Shown piece after piece: positions 24,617 through 34,379 of a stretch of DNA of 64,000 nt. Below the pieces are notes generated by a model. The model had not been told where the DNA came from. It worked only from the letters and a program-made list of their open reading frames with translations, and searched no databases. The stretch's first letter is position 1. Each line of letters begins with the position of its first letter. The DNA is from Symbioplanes lichenis. GTDB lineage: Bacteria > Actinomycetota > Actinomycetes > Mycobacteriales > Micromonosporaceae. The position numbers were made by a program, and so were the translations under genes. The stretch lies in assembly GCF_030709675.1 (NCBI RefSeq), contig NZ_JAUZQD010000002.1, positions 496,001 to 560,000 of the forward strand, given 5' to 3'.

Positions 24617-25732
24617 ATGGCAGGCAGCGCCTTCACCGAGGCGGAGATCCAGCAGCAGCCGGACGTCTGGCGGGCCACGCACGCCGTCGTGACGGCCGCG
24701 CGCCGTGAGGTCGACGGCCTCCTCGCCGCCGCCCTGGCCGACCCGCGCACCCGGATCGTCCTGACCGGCGCGGGCACCTCCGCCTACGCCGGCGAGCTGC
24801 TTGCCCCGGAGCTCTCCCGCAGGCTCGGGCGACTCGTGGAGGCGGTGCCGACCACCGACATCGTCACCGACCCGGACCTCGTCGCCGGGGCGGACAGCCC
24901 GGTGCTGCTGGTGTCCTTCGCCCGCAGCGGGAACAGCCCCGAGTCGGTCGCGGCCGCAGAGCTCGTCGACCGGCTCGCGACCACAGCGCATCAGCTCGTG
25001 ATCACCTGCAACGCCGAGGGCGCGCTGAGCCGCCGCTACACCGGCGCCGCCAACGCGACCGTCATCGACCTGCCCGCCGCGACGAACGACCGCGGTTTCG
25101 CCATGACGTCGTCGTTCACCAGCATGGTGCTGGCCGCGTACCTGTGCCTGGCCGGCGAGGCCGATGTGGACGCCCTCGCGAGCGCGGCGGAGACCGTGCT
25201 GAGCGGCTCCGGCGACATCGCCAAGACCGTGACGGCGCTCGCGCCCGGCCGGATCGTCTACCTCGGCTCGGGCAGCCTCAAGGGGCTCGCCCACGAGGCC
25301 GCGCTCAAGTGTCTCGAGCTGACCGCCGGCGACGTCGCGGCCCTGGGCGAGTCCACGCTGGCCTTCCGGCACGGCCCCAAGGCGGCCCTGACCCCGGACA
25401 CCCTCGCGGCCGTCTTCGTCTCCGGCGACGACCACCGGCGCGCCTACGACCTCGATCTCGTACGCGAACTCGTGGCCACCCTCGGCACCACCCGCGTCGT
25501 GGCGATCGGCGACCACCCGTACGCAAGCGATGTCGTGCAGTGGATCGTGCCCCGGCCGCCGGGGACACCGGACGCGCTCTGGGCCGTCGCCGCCGTGATC
25601 CCCGCCCAGCTCACCGCGCTCGCCTGTGCGCTCGCCCGCGGCCACACGCCGGACAACCCGTTCCCGGGCGGCGAGGTCAACCGGGTCGTGCGGGGCGTGA
25701 CCATCCACCCGTACGGCGAAGGCGAGGACTGA
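24617..25732 (+). CDS. agaS: SIS-domain sugar-phosphate isomerase/deaminase AgaS
   Basis: 371 aa with two SIS domains: LTGAGTSAYAGELLAPELSRRLG and SFARSGNSPESVAA in the first (sugar-phosphate loop), YLGSGSLKGLAHEAALKCLELTAG and ESTLAFRHGPKA in the second. This matches AgaS, which converts galactosamine-6-P to tagatose-6-P with ammonia release. GAAGGAG-like AAGGAG precedes the ATG. First gene of a tightly packed operon; the BadF-type kinase follows after one base. Confidence 0.87.
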   Translation: MAGSAFTEAEIQQQPDVWRATHAVVTAARREVDGLLAAALADPRTRIVLTGAGTSAYAGELLAPELSRRLGRLVEAVPTTDIVTDPDLVAGADSPVLLVSFARSGNSPESVAAAELVDRLATTAHQLVITCNAEGALSRRYTGAANATVIDLPAATNDRGFAMTSSFTSMVLAAYLCLAGEADVDALASAAETVLSGSGDIAKTVTALAPGRIVYLGSGSLKGLAHEAALKCLELTAGDVAALGESTLAFRHGPKAALTPDTLAAVFVSGDDHRRAYDLDLVRELVATLGTTRVVAIGDHPYASDVVQWIVPRPPGTPDALWAVAAVIPAQLTALACALARGHTPDNPFPGGEVNRVVRGVTIHPYGEGED

Positions 25733-25733
25733 C

Positions 25734-26663
25734 ATGTTCCTGGGCGTGGACGGGGGCGGCAGCAAGACCGCCTTCTGCCTGATCGACGACGCCGGCACCG
25801 TGGTGGCCGAGGCCCGTACGGCCAGCATCTACTACCTGATGAGCAGCATCGACATCGTCGCCCCGCTGCTCGCCGAGGGCGTCACGCAGGTGTGCGAGCG
25901 GGCGGGCATCGAGCCGGCCGGCATCACGTACGCGTTCTTCGGGATCCCCTGCTACGGCGAGGTGTCCGCCGACGTGGCGACGCTCGACGCGCTGCCGGCC
26001 ACCGTGCTCGGCCACGACCGCTACCGCTGCGGCAACGACATGATCTGCGGCTGGGCCGGGTCGCTGGGCGGCGTGGACGGCATCAACGTCGTGGCGGGCA
26101 CCGGCTCCATCTCGTACGGGGAGAACGGGGCCCGCCAGGCCCGCGCCGGCGGCTGGGGTGAGCTGTTCGGCGACGAGGGCTCCGGCTACTGGGTGGCCAT
26201 CCGCGGGCTCGGCGCCTTCAGCCGGATGGCCGACGGCCGGCTGCCCCGGGGCCCGCTCGCCGACCTGCTGCGGCGTGAGCTGGGCCTCACCGACGATCTC
26301 GACGCCGTCGACGTCGTCCTCAACCGGTGGAAGGGCGACCGGGGCCGGATCGCCGCCCTCAGCCCCCTGATCAGCGCGGCCGCGGCGGCCGGCGACACCG
26401 CCTGCGCCGCCATCCTGCGCGACGCCGGGCACGAGCTCGCCGCGCTGGTCGACGCCCAGGCCCGGGCGCTCGGCTTCACCACCGGGCCGGTCCCGGTCTC
26501 GTACTCCGGCGGCATGTTCACCTGCGAACCGCTGCTCGCGGCGTTCCGGGCAGCCCTGGACGACCGCTACGACCTGCGCACTCCCCTGTACGCCCCGGAC
26601 CTCGGCGCCGCCGTCTACGCGGCCCGCCTCGCCGGCCACCATCTCGAAGGGATATCGGCATGA
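25734..26663 (+). CDS. BadF/BadG-type kinase (N-acetylhexosamine kinase-like)
   Basis: 309 aa, actin/hexokinase (ASKHA) fold: phosphate-1 loop MFLGVDGGGSKTAFCLID, phosphate-2 NVVAGTGSISYG, and GGWGELFGDEGSGYW with the conserved EGS turn, as in N-acetylglucosamine kinases of this family. By context it probably phosphorylates galactosamine or GalNAc in the cytoplasm to the 6-phosphate used by AgaS (inference). It starts one base after agaS, and the next gene overlaps its stop. Confidence 0.85.
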   Translation: MFLGVDGGGSKTAFCLIDDAGTVVAEARTASIYYLMSSIDIVAPLLAEGVTQVCERAGIEPAGITYAFFGIPCYGEVSADVATLDALPATVLGHDRYRCGNDMICGWAGSLGGVDGINVVAGTGSISYGENGARQARAGGWGELFGDEGSGYWVAIRGLGAFSRMADGRLPRGPLADLLRRELGLTDDLDAVDVVLNRWKGDRGRIAALSPLISAAAAAGDTACAAILRDAGHELAALVDAQARALGFTTGPVPVSYSGGMFTCEPLLAAFRAALDDRYDLRTPLYAPDLGAAVYAARLAGHHLEGISA

Positions 26664-27580
26664 CCACTGTCACCGCGGGCCGCCGGACCGGCTGGATCCC
26701 GTACGCCGGACTGCTCGTGCTCTTCTGGGGCGTCTGGGGCGCCTTCTCCGGCGAACCGACCAGCCGGTACGGCTACCCCGACGGAATGGTCTACATCATC
26801 TGGTCGTTCACGATGATCATCCCGGCCGTCGCCGCGCTGCGCGGAGCCACCTTCGACCGCCGCCCGATCGCCGCCTTCTACGGACTGCTCGTCGGCGTCA
26901 CCGGCGCCGGGGGCCAGCTGCTGCTCTTCAAGGCCCTGACCATCGGCCCCGCCTACATCATCTTCCCGATCATCGCCCTCTCCCCCGCGATCACCGTGGT
27001 CATGGCCCTGGTTGCCCTCAAGGAGCGGCTGACCCGGCTGGCCGTGATCGGCGTCGTGCTCGCCCTGGTCGCCATCGTGCTGTTCTCCGTGGCGCCCGGC
27101 GACGAGGACGCGTCCACCGGCCCGTACCTGCTGCTGGCGATCCTGATCTGCGTCGCCTGGGGCGTGCAGGCCTACTACATGCGCAAGGCGGCGCTGTCCG
27201 GCGTCAACGACGCGACCACCTTCGGCTGGATGACGATCAGCGGGATCGTGCTGATCCCGGTCGCGCTGATCATGATGGGCGGCTTCCCGACGGACTTCCC
27301 GTGGCAGGCGCCCGCGCTCACCGCGGTGACGCAGGTGCTCAACGCGGTCGGCGCGCTCTTCCTGGTGATGGCGATGAGCCGGGGCAAGGCGTCGCTGGTC
27401 GCGCCGATCACCAACGCCCTCGCGCCGGTGCTCACCATCATCCTGTCGCTGGCCGTCTATCAGAACGTCCCGTCCGGCTACCAGACCGCGGGCATCCTGC
27501 TGGCGCTGGCCGGCTCGACGCTGATGGTCTACACGACCGAGAAGTCGGCCGAGGACTCGGCCGGGCTGAGCACGTCATGA
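26660..27580 (+). CDS. DMT/EamA-type permease, probable amino-sugar transporter
   Basis: 306 aa from ATG 26660, overlapping the kinase stop (ATGA). About ten transmembrane helices in two five-helix repeats, the drug/metabolite transporter pattern (GAGGQLLLFKALTIGPAYIIFPIIALSPAITVVMALVALKERL; second repeat GALFLVMAMSRGKASLVAPITNALAPVLTIIL). Position inside the operon suggests it imports the free amino sugar, replacing the PTS permease of enterobacterial aga operons (inference). The family is broad and direction of transport cannot be read from sequence. Confidence 0.8.
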   Translation: MTTVTAGRRTGWIPYAGLLVLFWGVWGAFSGEPTSRYGYPDGMVYIIWSFTMIIPAVAALRGATFDRRPIAAFYGLLVGVTGAGGQLLLFKALTIGPAYIIFPIIALSPAITVVMALVALKERLTRLAVIGVVLALVAIVLFSVAPGDEDASTGPYLLLAILICVAWGVQAYYMRKAALSGVNDATTFGWMTISGIVLIPVALIMMGGFPTDFPWQAPALTAVTQVLNAVGALFLVMAMSRGKASLVAPITNALAPVLTIILSLAVYQNVPSGYQTAGILLALAGSTLMVYTTEKSAEDSAGLSTS

Positions 27581-28488
27581 TCCGCGTCGTCACGGTCACC
27601 CTCAACCCCGCCCTGGACATCACGTACGAGGTCCCGGCGCTCGTCCCGGGGGAAAGCGTGCGCGTCGGCGCCGTCCGGTCGCGCGCCGGCGGCAAGGGGG
27701 TCAATGTGTCCTCGGTGGTCCGGGCCCTCGGCGGCGACACCGTGGCTGTGGCTCCGGCCGCAGAGTCCTTCCGCGTGCACTTGGACGCGCTCGGCTTCCC
27801 GATCAGGCTGATCCCCGCGTTCGCAGCGGTCCGGCGGACGATCGCCGTGGTGGGCGCGGACGGCACGACCACGATCCTGCTGGAGCCGGGCCACCCGGCC
27901 GCGCCCGGCACGGCGGAGGCTGTACTCGACGCGGTGGCTCGTGAGGTGGCAACCGCCGATGTTCTCGTGGTGTCGGGCAGCCTGCCGCCGGGCCTGCCCG
28001 CCGACCTGCCGGCCCAGCTGGCCAAGCTCGGCGGTGTCCCCGCGATCCTCGACGTGTCCGGCGAGGCCCTGCGGCAGGCGACCGGCGCCGGGGCGGTGCT
28101 GATGCCGAACCGGGACGAGCTGACCGAGCTGGCCGGCGCGCCCGTGGCGTCGGCGCGCGACGTCGCCGGGTGGGGCCGGCGCCTGCTCGACGGTGGCGCG
28201 GCGGCCGTCGTCGTGACGCTCGGCTCCTCCGGCGTGGTGGCCGTCACCCCCGACGGCACCTGGGCCGCCCGGCCGGCCGAGACCGTGGACGGCAACCCGA
28301 CCGGCGCCGGCGACGCGGCCGCCGCCGCCCTGGCCCTGCACCTGGCCGCCCGCACGCCGTGGCCGGCCGCGCTGGCCGACGTGGTGGCGACCGCGGCGGC
28401 CTGCGTGCTGCGCCCGGTCGCCGGGGAGATCGACCTGACCGCCCGCGCCCGCTGGCGCGAGCAGATCACCGTGGAGGAACTGTCGTGA
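27577..28488 (+). CDS. PfkB-family tagatose-6-phosphate/1-phosphofructokinase-type kinase
   Basis: 303 aa from ATG 27577, overlapping the permease stop. LacC/FruK-type ribokinase fold: VTLNPALDITYEVPALVPGE and RAGGKGVNVSSVVRALGG at the N-terminus, VSGSLPPGLP midway, and the catalytic GNPTGAGDAAAAAL (anion hole and base Asp) near residue 245. In this operon it should phosphorylate tagatose-6-P to tagatose-1,6-bisphosphate. Fructose-1-P kinase is the alternative, unlikely without PTS genes. Confidence 0.87.
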   Translation: MIRVVTVTLNPALDITYEVPALVPGESVRVGAVRSRAGGKGVNVSSVVRALGGDTVAVAPAAESFRVHLDALGFPIRLIPAFAAVRRTIAVVGADGTTTILLEPGHPAAPGTAEAVLDAVAREVATADVLVVSGSLPPGLPADLPAQLAKLGGVPAILDVSGEALRQATGAGAVLMPNRDELTELAGAPVASARDVAGWGRRLLDGGAAAVVVTLGSSGVVAVTPDGTWAARPAETVDGNPTGAGDAAAAALALHLAARTPWPAALADVVATAAACVLRPVAGEIDLTARARWREQITVEELS

Positions 28489-29309
28489 CCAAGCCGTCCA
28501 TCGTGGGAGACCTGCGCGGCAGCGGGCGGGCCGTCGGCGCGTTCAACGTCATCATGCTGGAGCACGCCGAGGCCGTCGTGGGCGGCGCCGAGGACGCCGG
28601 GCTGCCGGTCATCCTGCAGATCTCGCAGAACGCCGTTCGCTATCACGGTGCCCTGGCGCCGCTCGCCCTGGCCTGCCTGAGCATGGCCGGCAGCGCCGCC
28701 GTGCCGGTGATCGTCCACTTGGACCACGCCGAGGACGAGACGCTGATCGACGAGGCCGTCGCCCTGGGCATCCCGTCGGTGATGGTCGACGCGGCGACGC
28801 TGCCCTACGAGCAGAACGTGGCCCGCACCCGCGCGGTCACCGACCGGTGCCACGCGGCCGGCGTCTGGGTCGAGGCCGAGCTCGGCGCGATCGGCGGCAA
28901 GGACGGCGCCCACGCCCCCGGGGTACGCACCGATCCGGCCGAGGCGGCGTCCTTCGTGGCCGCCACGGGGGTCGACGCGCTGGCCGTGGCGGTCGGCTCG
29001 TCGCACGCCATGGCCAGCCGCGACGCCGTCCTCGACGACGACCTCATCGCCCGGCTCGCCGCCGCGGTGCCCGTACCCCTGGTGCTGCACGGCTCCTCGG
29101 GCGTGCCGGACGAGGGCCTGCGCCGCGCGGTCGCCGCCGGCATCGTCAAGGTCAACGTCGGCACGCTGCTCAACCGGGCCCTGACCGGCGCGGTGCGCGA
29201 CGTCCTCGCCGCCGACGCCCGCCTCTCCGACCCCCGCAAGTACCTGTCCCCCGCCCGCGCCGCCGTCCGCACCGAGGTCGCCCGCACCCTGACCCTGCTG
29301 GCCGCCTGA
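28485..29309 (+). CDS. Class II fructose/tagatose-bisphosphate aldolase
   Basis: 274 aa from GTG 28485, overlapping the kinase stop (GTGA). Zinc-dependent aldolase: GAFNVIMLEHAEAVV, HLDHAED (metal His and catalytic Asp region), VEAELGAIGGKD, HGSSGVPDEGLRRAVAAGIVKVNVGT (phosphate-binding). Resembles KbaY/GatY. It would split tagatose-1,6-bisphosphate into glyceraldehyde-3-P and dihydroxyacetone-P, completing the operon's route into glycolysis. Confidence 0.88.
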   Translation: MTKPSIVGDLRGSGRAVGAFNVIMLEHAEAVVGGAEDAGLPVILQISQNAVRYHGALAPLALACLSMAGSAAVPVIVHLDHAEDETLIDEAVALGIPSVMVDAATLPYEQNVARTRAVTDRCHAAGVWVEAELGAIGGKDGAHAPGVRTDPAEAASFVAATGVDALAVAVGSSHAMASRDAVLDDDLIARLAAAVPVPLVLHGSSGVPDEGLRRAVAAGIVKVNVGTLLNRALTGAVRDVLAADARLSDPRKYLSPARAAVRTEVARTLTLLAA

Positions 29310-29320
29310 GACCGGGCCGC

Positions 29321-30527
29321 TCACTCGAAGAGCTTGCGGATCTGTTCGTTGAAGGTCAGCACCGACAGGAAGCCGAACAGCACGAACGCCCACACCAGTG
29401 CCGCGACCCGGCCCGCGCCGGGCCGGATCCCGCGGGGCAGGACCCGGCGGTTGACCAGGAGCAGCAGGGCCGAGTAGAGGAACATCATCAGCCCGCCGGT
29501 GACGGCCGAGATGACGAGGAGCACCAGCGGCTGGGTGAGCCCGGCGAGCAGGACGACGACGCCGATGCCGACGAGGCCCCAGACCAGCCCGAAGTAGATC
29601 TTGCTCTCGTGGGCGTCCCGGAGGTACGCGGTCTTGAGCACGTCGGCGCCCAGGCGGCTGGTGTAGTCGACGATGCCCAGGGCGGCGGCGAAGAGCGAGA
29701 AGGCGCCGATGATCCAGAAGAAGGTGCCGAACCAGTTGCCGACCGAGGCGTTGAGCGCGTCGCCCTCCGCCTTGAGGAAGGAGATGTTGTTGGTGAGCCC
29801 GTCGCGGCCGAAGACCGTGGCGTAGGCCAGCATCGAGGTGAAGAAGATGGTCAGGAAGCTGATCAGCACGAAGGTGCTCAGCTGTTCGAGGTTGGCCAGC
29901 CGCCACCAGCGCCGCCAGCGGGCCAGGTTGGCCTCCGTCGGCTCGAAGACGAAACCGGTCGACGGCGCGGCCTCGAGCTGGCCGGTCACCGGGCTGACGA
30001 TGCGGGGCACGTAGGCGCCCATCCCGAAGCCCTTGTCGCGGATCCAGTTGCTCTGGCACAGGTTCTGGCCGCCGCCGGCGCCCGCGAAGGCGCCCATGAG
30101 CAGCGCGAAGCCGGACCTCGCCGCCGGCCAGATAGGTGATGAGCGTGGCCGAGCTGGACGCCCAGCCCGGCCAGATGTTGGCGAAGTACGCCAGGATCGC
30201 GAAGACCAGCCCCCAGTGCCGCCAGTAGCGGCTGAACCCGGTGAGCGCGGTCTCGCCCGTGGCCAGGGTGTAGCGCTCGATCTCCATGTTGAGGAAGTAC
30301 TGGGTGGCCAGGCCGACGAAGGCGGCCCAGACGAAGACCAGCCCGACCTGGGAGGCGATGTAGGGGAAGAGGATGAATTCGCCGCTCGCCATGCCGACGC
30401 CCGCGGCGACGACGCCCGGCCCGATGACGCGCCGGAAGCTCGCCGGAGCCTCGGGCAGATCGCGCACCTCGGGGGCGGCCAGGTGCTTCGTGGGGAAGAG
30501 ACGGTCCGCCGTATCCACGGATGTCAA
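29321..30527 (-). pseudogene. Nramp-type divalent metal transporter, internal deletion/frameshift
   Basis: The N-terminal part (30527 down to about 30130; VIGPGVVAAGVGMASGEF, TM1-3, ending SATLITYLAGG) and the C-terminal part (from GFALLMGAFAGAGGGQNLCQS at about 30115 down to 29321) are in different frames. They belong to one Nramp-family protein. The helices normally between them (about TM4-TM5) are missing, so this is a deletion plus frameshift, not a single-base error. The C-terminal part has about six helices and is otherwise clean. The start would be TTG 30527 or GTG 30518. It ends 11 bp from the convergent aldolase stop. Confidence 0.8.
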
Positions 30528-30561
30528 TCTAGCGGGCCGGGGAGATCAGCTGAAGCGCCGC

Positions 30562-32877
30562 TCAGAGCAGGATCTCGACGGCGCCCAGGAGCTCGGCGTC
30601 GGGGCCCAGCGCGGTGGGCACGACGGTCAGGCCCGCGGTGGCGCTCGGCGAGCAGTGGCGCAGCAGGGCCTCGCGGACGCCGTCGACCACGTAGGGGCCC
30701 GCCTCGGCGAACGCGCCGCCGACCACGACGATCGCGGGGTTGAGCACGTTGCACAGCGACGCGACCGAGCGCCCGATCAGCCGGCCCGCGTCGGCGATGG
30801 CCCGCTGCACCGGGCGGTTGGCCGCGCCGGCCAGGGCGAGCAGGTCGGCCTCGGTGGTGCCGGCGCGCGGGTCGAGCAGCGCCGAGAAGTACGCCGGGTT
30901 CAGATAGACCGACAGGCATCCGCGGCTGCCGCAGACGCAGAACGGGCCGACCTCGCGCACGTTGAGATGCCCGACCTCCCCCGCGTAGCCGATCGCCCCG
31001 CGGTGCATGCGCCCGCCCGCGATGATCCCGGCCCCGGTGTACTGGTCGGCGCGCAGGTAGAGCAGGTCACGGGCCCCCCGGCCGGCGCCGCGGCGGGTCT
31101 CGGCGAGGGCGGCCAGGTCCGCGTTGTTCTCGGCTTTCACGGGTACGCCCAGCACGTCCGCCACCTCGCCGGCCGGGTCGAAGCCCGCGAACATGGGCAG
31201 CACGCCGCGGCGGCCGAAGCGTCCGGTGGCCGGGTCGACGGGCGCCGGCACGCTGAGCCCCGCCGCCCGCAGCTCGCCCGGATCGTGGCCGTGGGCGAGC
31301 AGCAGCTCCCGGCCCAGCTCCGCCGCGCGCCGCACGTGCAACGCCCCGGCCATGCCGATCGGGACCGAGTCACTGGCCTGGTGCAGCACGGTGCCGCTGC
31401 CGTCGGTGAGCACGGCGCGGGTGCTGTCGGCGCCCAGCGCGAGCCCCAGCAGGAGCCCGGGCGGGGCGGCGAGCCGGTAGCGGGGTGAGGGCCGGCCCGC
31501 GCGGCGTTCTCCCGGCGGCGGCGCGGCCGGCTCGACCGTGCCGTCGTGTTCGAGCTCGCCCAGCAGGTCGAGGACGGCGGCGCGGGGCAGGCGGGTGAGC
31601 TTGACGATGTCGCTGCGCCCGACGGTGCCCCGGTGGCGCAGCAGGTCGACGATCATGCCGCGCCGCACGACCCGCTCCCGGGCGCCGGGGGTCCGGCCGT
31701 CCGGCGAGGCGGCGAAGGCGCGGCTGCCCCGGGCGGCGGGCGTGGCGTCGACGGCCACCGCGATCGCGCCCAGGATGGCGGCCCGGCCCTCGAGCGCGCT
31801 GGCGCGCACCTGGGTGGCGTCGGCGACCTCGGGCTGGGCGTAGCGCCGCACGGACTCGCGGACCCCGGCGACGATCGTGCCCTCGGGCTCGATGAGCGGG
31901 CCGTCCAGGACGACCAGCGACGGGTTGATGGTGTTGGCCAGGTCGGCGACCACCCGGCCGATCATGCGGCCCGCGTCGGCGAGGACCCGCTCGGCCGTCG
32001 CGTCGTGCCGGGCCAGCTCGGTGACCTGCTCGGCGGTGACCGGCTCGCCGTAGGTGGCGGCCAGCATGGCGAGGATCTCGCGCGGCGACGCGATGGTCTC
32101 GAGACAGCCCCGGTTGCCGCAGCGGCAGAGCGTGCCGGTCTCGTCGACCTGGACGTGGCCGATCTCCCCGGCCGCCCCGGTGGCGCCGTGGTGCACGTGG
32201 CCGTCGAGCAGCAGCCCGCACCCGATGCCGGTGGAGATGCGCAGGTAGCAGACCGTGCGGTGGCCCCGGGCGGCGCCGTGGGCAACCTCCCCGGCCAGGC
32301 TCAGGTCGGCGTCGTTGCGCACGGTGACGCGCAGCCCGAGCCGGCGCTCCAGCTCGGCGGCCGGCACGACGCCGCCCCAGCCGGGCAGCACGCTGCTGGC
32401 CACGAGCGCGCCGGTGCCCGTACCGACGGGGGCGGAGAAACCCGCGACGGCCGACCAGATCCGGCCGCGCTCGGTGCCCGCCGCCGCGACACACTCACGG
32501 ATCAGCCCGGCGACGGCGTCGAGCGAGGCGGTCACGTCGGTGGTGTCGAGAGCGAGGTCACGCTCGACGAGGATCGCGCCGGTGAGGTCGGCGACGGCGG
32601 CGCGGACGCCCGTACTCCCGACGACGGCCCCGACGACGCACCCGGCGGCGGGTCCCAGCGTGAGCAGCCGCGCGGGCCGGCCCGGGCCCTCGGCCACCGG
32701 CTCCGCGGTCTCGGCCAGCAGGCCCGCGGCGAGCAGCTCCGCGACCAGGCCGTTGACGGTCACCCGGGCCATGCCGGTACGCCGCCCGAGCTCGGCCCGG
32801 CTCACCGAACCGGCCTCGCGCACCTGGGCCAGCAGGAAGTCCCGGCTCACGACATGCACCCGGCGGCCGATGGTCAT
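30562..32877 (-). CDS. Tandem fusion of two ROK-family regulators
   Basis: 771 aa, about twice the usual 380-400 aa. Half 1: winged HTH (about 15-62, [21 protein letters not shown]), ROK domain with the zinc motif [10 protein letters not shown] near residue 250. Half 2: a second HTH (about 395-440, [21 protein letters not shown]), second ROK domain with [10 protein letters not shown] near 645, running to the C-terminus. Both halves keep GExGH and the N-D/N-N-A-D sugar-site pattern. ROK repressors bind sugars and DNA as dimers, so this polypeptide could be an intramolecular dimer with two ligand specificities. Divergent from a sugar MFS-GH3 operon, its likely target. Confidence 0.88.
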   Translation of the reverse strand: MTIGRRVHVVSRDFLLAQVREAGSVSRAELGRRTGMARVTVNGLVAELLAAGLLAETAEPVAEGPGRPARLLTLGPAAGCVVGAVVGSTGVRAAVADLTGAILVERDLALDTTDVTASLDAVAGLIRECVAAAGTERGRIWSAVAGFSAPVGTGTGALVASSVLPGWGGVVPAAELERRLGLRVTVRNDADLSLAGEVAHGAARGHRTVCYLRISTGIGCGLLLDGHVHHGATGAAGEIGHVQVDETGTLCRCGNRGCLETIASPREILAMLAATYGEPVTAEQVTELARHDATAERVLADAGRMIGRVVADLANTINPSLVVLDGPLIEPEGTIVAGVRESVRRYAQPEVADATQVRASALEGRAAILGAIAVAVDATPAARGSRAFAASPDGRTPGARERVVRRGMIVDLLRHRGTVGRSDIVKLTRLPRAAVLDLLGELEHDGTVEPAAPPPGERRAGRPSPRYRLAAPPGLLLGLALGADSTRAVLTDGSGTVLHQASDSVPIGMAGALHVRRAAELGRELLLAHGHDPGELRAAGLSVPAPVDPATGRFGRRGVLPMFAGFDPAGEVADVLGVPVKAENNADLAALAETRRGAGRGARDLLYLRADQYTGAGIIAGGRMHRGAIGYAGEVGHLNVREVGPFCVCGSRGCLSVYLNPAYFSALLDPRAGTTEADLLALAGAANRPVQRAIADAGRLIGRSVASLCNVLNPAIVVVGGAFAEAGPYVVDGVREALLRHCSPSATAGLTVVPTALGPDAELLGAVEILL

Positions 32878-32900
32878 AGGAGCACTCTACGCCGCTGGTT

Positions 32901-33022
32901 TTGCTAAGACCTTCGCTAATTCAGCTGGAACAAACGGACTTCGGTGGCGTGATCGGCGGGAAGATAGCCCACGCACAGGTAATACACACGAAATACGGCC
33001 GTCATGACCCCTTGGTTTAGCG
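32901..33022. promoter_or_regulatory. Divergent ROK / MFS-GH3 promoter region
   Basis: The 218-bp gap is AT-richer than its surroundings. TTGCTAAG (32901-32908) and GCTAAT (32915-32920) repeat a GCTAA core 13 bp apart, and GGTTTAGCGG (33014-33023) carries its inverted form. These are candidate half-sites for the ROK fusion. Promoter boxes cannot be assigned confidently. Confidence 0.3.
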
Positions 33023-33095
33023 GTAATCCGATCGATAACTTCGGGAGACGAGACCGCCGCGGCGGCGGCCCGTTCCCCGGTTCGCGAGGTGCGTC

Positions 33096-34367
33096 ATGAC
33101 CACGATGGATCCACTCGAAGTCGCCACTGAACAGCGGCAGCAGCCGGACGCCCCGGCCCGGCTGATCGTGGCGATGGCCCTGGCCATGCTGGGGGCGTAC
33201 GTGGCCATCCTGACGCCCGTCGTCGTCACCCTGTCGATCCGCGTCGCCGAGATCGCGGGCGACTCGAAGACGACCGCCCTGAGCACCGTGCTGTCGGTCG
33301 GCGCGCTCCTCGCGATGATCGGCAACCCGCTCTTCGGCGCCCTCTCCGACCGCACGACGTCGCGCTTCGGCCGGCGCCGCCCGTGGCTGCTCGGCGGCAT
33401 CGTGGCCGGCGGCGTGGGCCTGCTGATCGTCGCGACCGGCGGCGGCATCGCGGCCCTGACCGCGGGGTGGGCGCTCGCGCAGCTCGGCGTCAACGCCACG
33501 CTGTCGACCATCACGGCGCTGCTGCCCGACCAGATCCCGCCGCAGCAGCGGGGCCGGGTCAGCGGCATCCTCGGCCTGATGACCTCGATCGCCATCCTGC
33601 TCGGCACGGCCCTGGCGGCGGTGCTGTCGGGGCACACCTTCTGGATGTTCATGGTGCCGACGCTGATCGGCATCGCCACGATCGTGCTGCTCGTGGCCAT
33701 CCTCAAGGACCGCCCCGCGAATCCCGGCGCCTTCGGCCGCTACACCTTCCGCGACTTCCTGCGCACCTTCTACGTCAACCCGCGCAAGCACCTCGACTTC
33801 GCGTGGAACATCCTCAGCCGCTTCCTGGTGTGGATGGGCATCGCGAGCGTCTCGACCTACCAGACGTACCTGCTGATCGACCGCTTCGGCTACACCACCG
33901 GCAACGTCGCGACCGCGGTGCTGATCGGGACCGTGCTCACCACGGCGGGCATGCTGCTGGGATCCACGGTCGGCGGGTGGCTGTCCGACCGTACGGGCCG
34001 GCGCCGTCCCTTCGTCCTCGCCGCCGGCGTGGTCGTCGCCCTCGCGCTGGTGGGGATCGCCTTCTCGCACAGCTTCGCGCTGTTCCTGGCCGCGGTGACG
34101 CTCTTCGGCCTCGGCGAGGGCCTCTATCTCGCAGTCGACCTGGCGCTCGCCACCGACGTGCTGCCCGACCCGGACGACGCGGCCAAGGACATGGGCGTCA
34201 TGAACATCGCCAACGCCCTGCCGCAGTCGCTCGTCCCGATCCTGGCCGCCCCGATCCTCGCCATCGGCGCCGGCCCCGGCAACAACTACACCGCGCTGTT
34301 CCTCATCGGCGCGGTCGTGGCGGTCGCCGGATCCCTCCTGGTCCACTTCGTGCGCGGCGCGCGCTGA
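33096..34367 (+). CDS. MFS sugar transporter (GPH-like)
   Basis: 423 aa with 12 predicted helices. Motif A-type loops occur in both halves: GALSDRTTSRFGRRRPW and GWLSDRTGRRRPF, a pattern of the glycoside-pentoside-hexuronide/SWEET-like MFS transporters. A 230-residue midpoint loop carries FGRYTFRDFLRTFYVNPRKH. Upstream of and cotranscribed with a GH3 glycosidase that lacks a signal peptide, so it probably imports the oligosaccharide or glycoside that the enzyme then cleaves in the cytoplasm (inference). Confidence 0.85.
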   Translation: MTTMDPLEVATEQRQQPDAPARLIVAMALAMLGAYVAILTPVVVTLSIRVAEIAGDSKTTALSTVLSVGALLAMIGNPLFGALSDRTTSRFGRRRPWLLGGIVAGGVGLLIVATGGGIAALTAGWALAQLGVNATLSTITALLPDQIPPQQRGRVSGILGLMTSIAILLGTALAAVLSGHTFWMFMVPTLIGIATIVLLVAILKDRPANPGAFGRYTFRDFLRTFYVNPRKHLDFAWNILSRFLVWMGIASVSTYQTYLLIDRFGYTTGNVATAVLIGTVLTTAGMLLGSTVGGWLSDRTGRRRPFVLAAGVVVALALVGIAFSHSFALFLAAVTLFGLGEGLYLAVDLALATDVLPDPDDAAKDMGVMNIANALPQSLVPILAAPILAIGAGPGNNYTALFLIGAVVAVAGSLLVHFVRGAR

Positions 34368-34379
34368 AAGGTCTTGATC

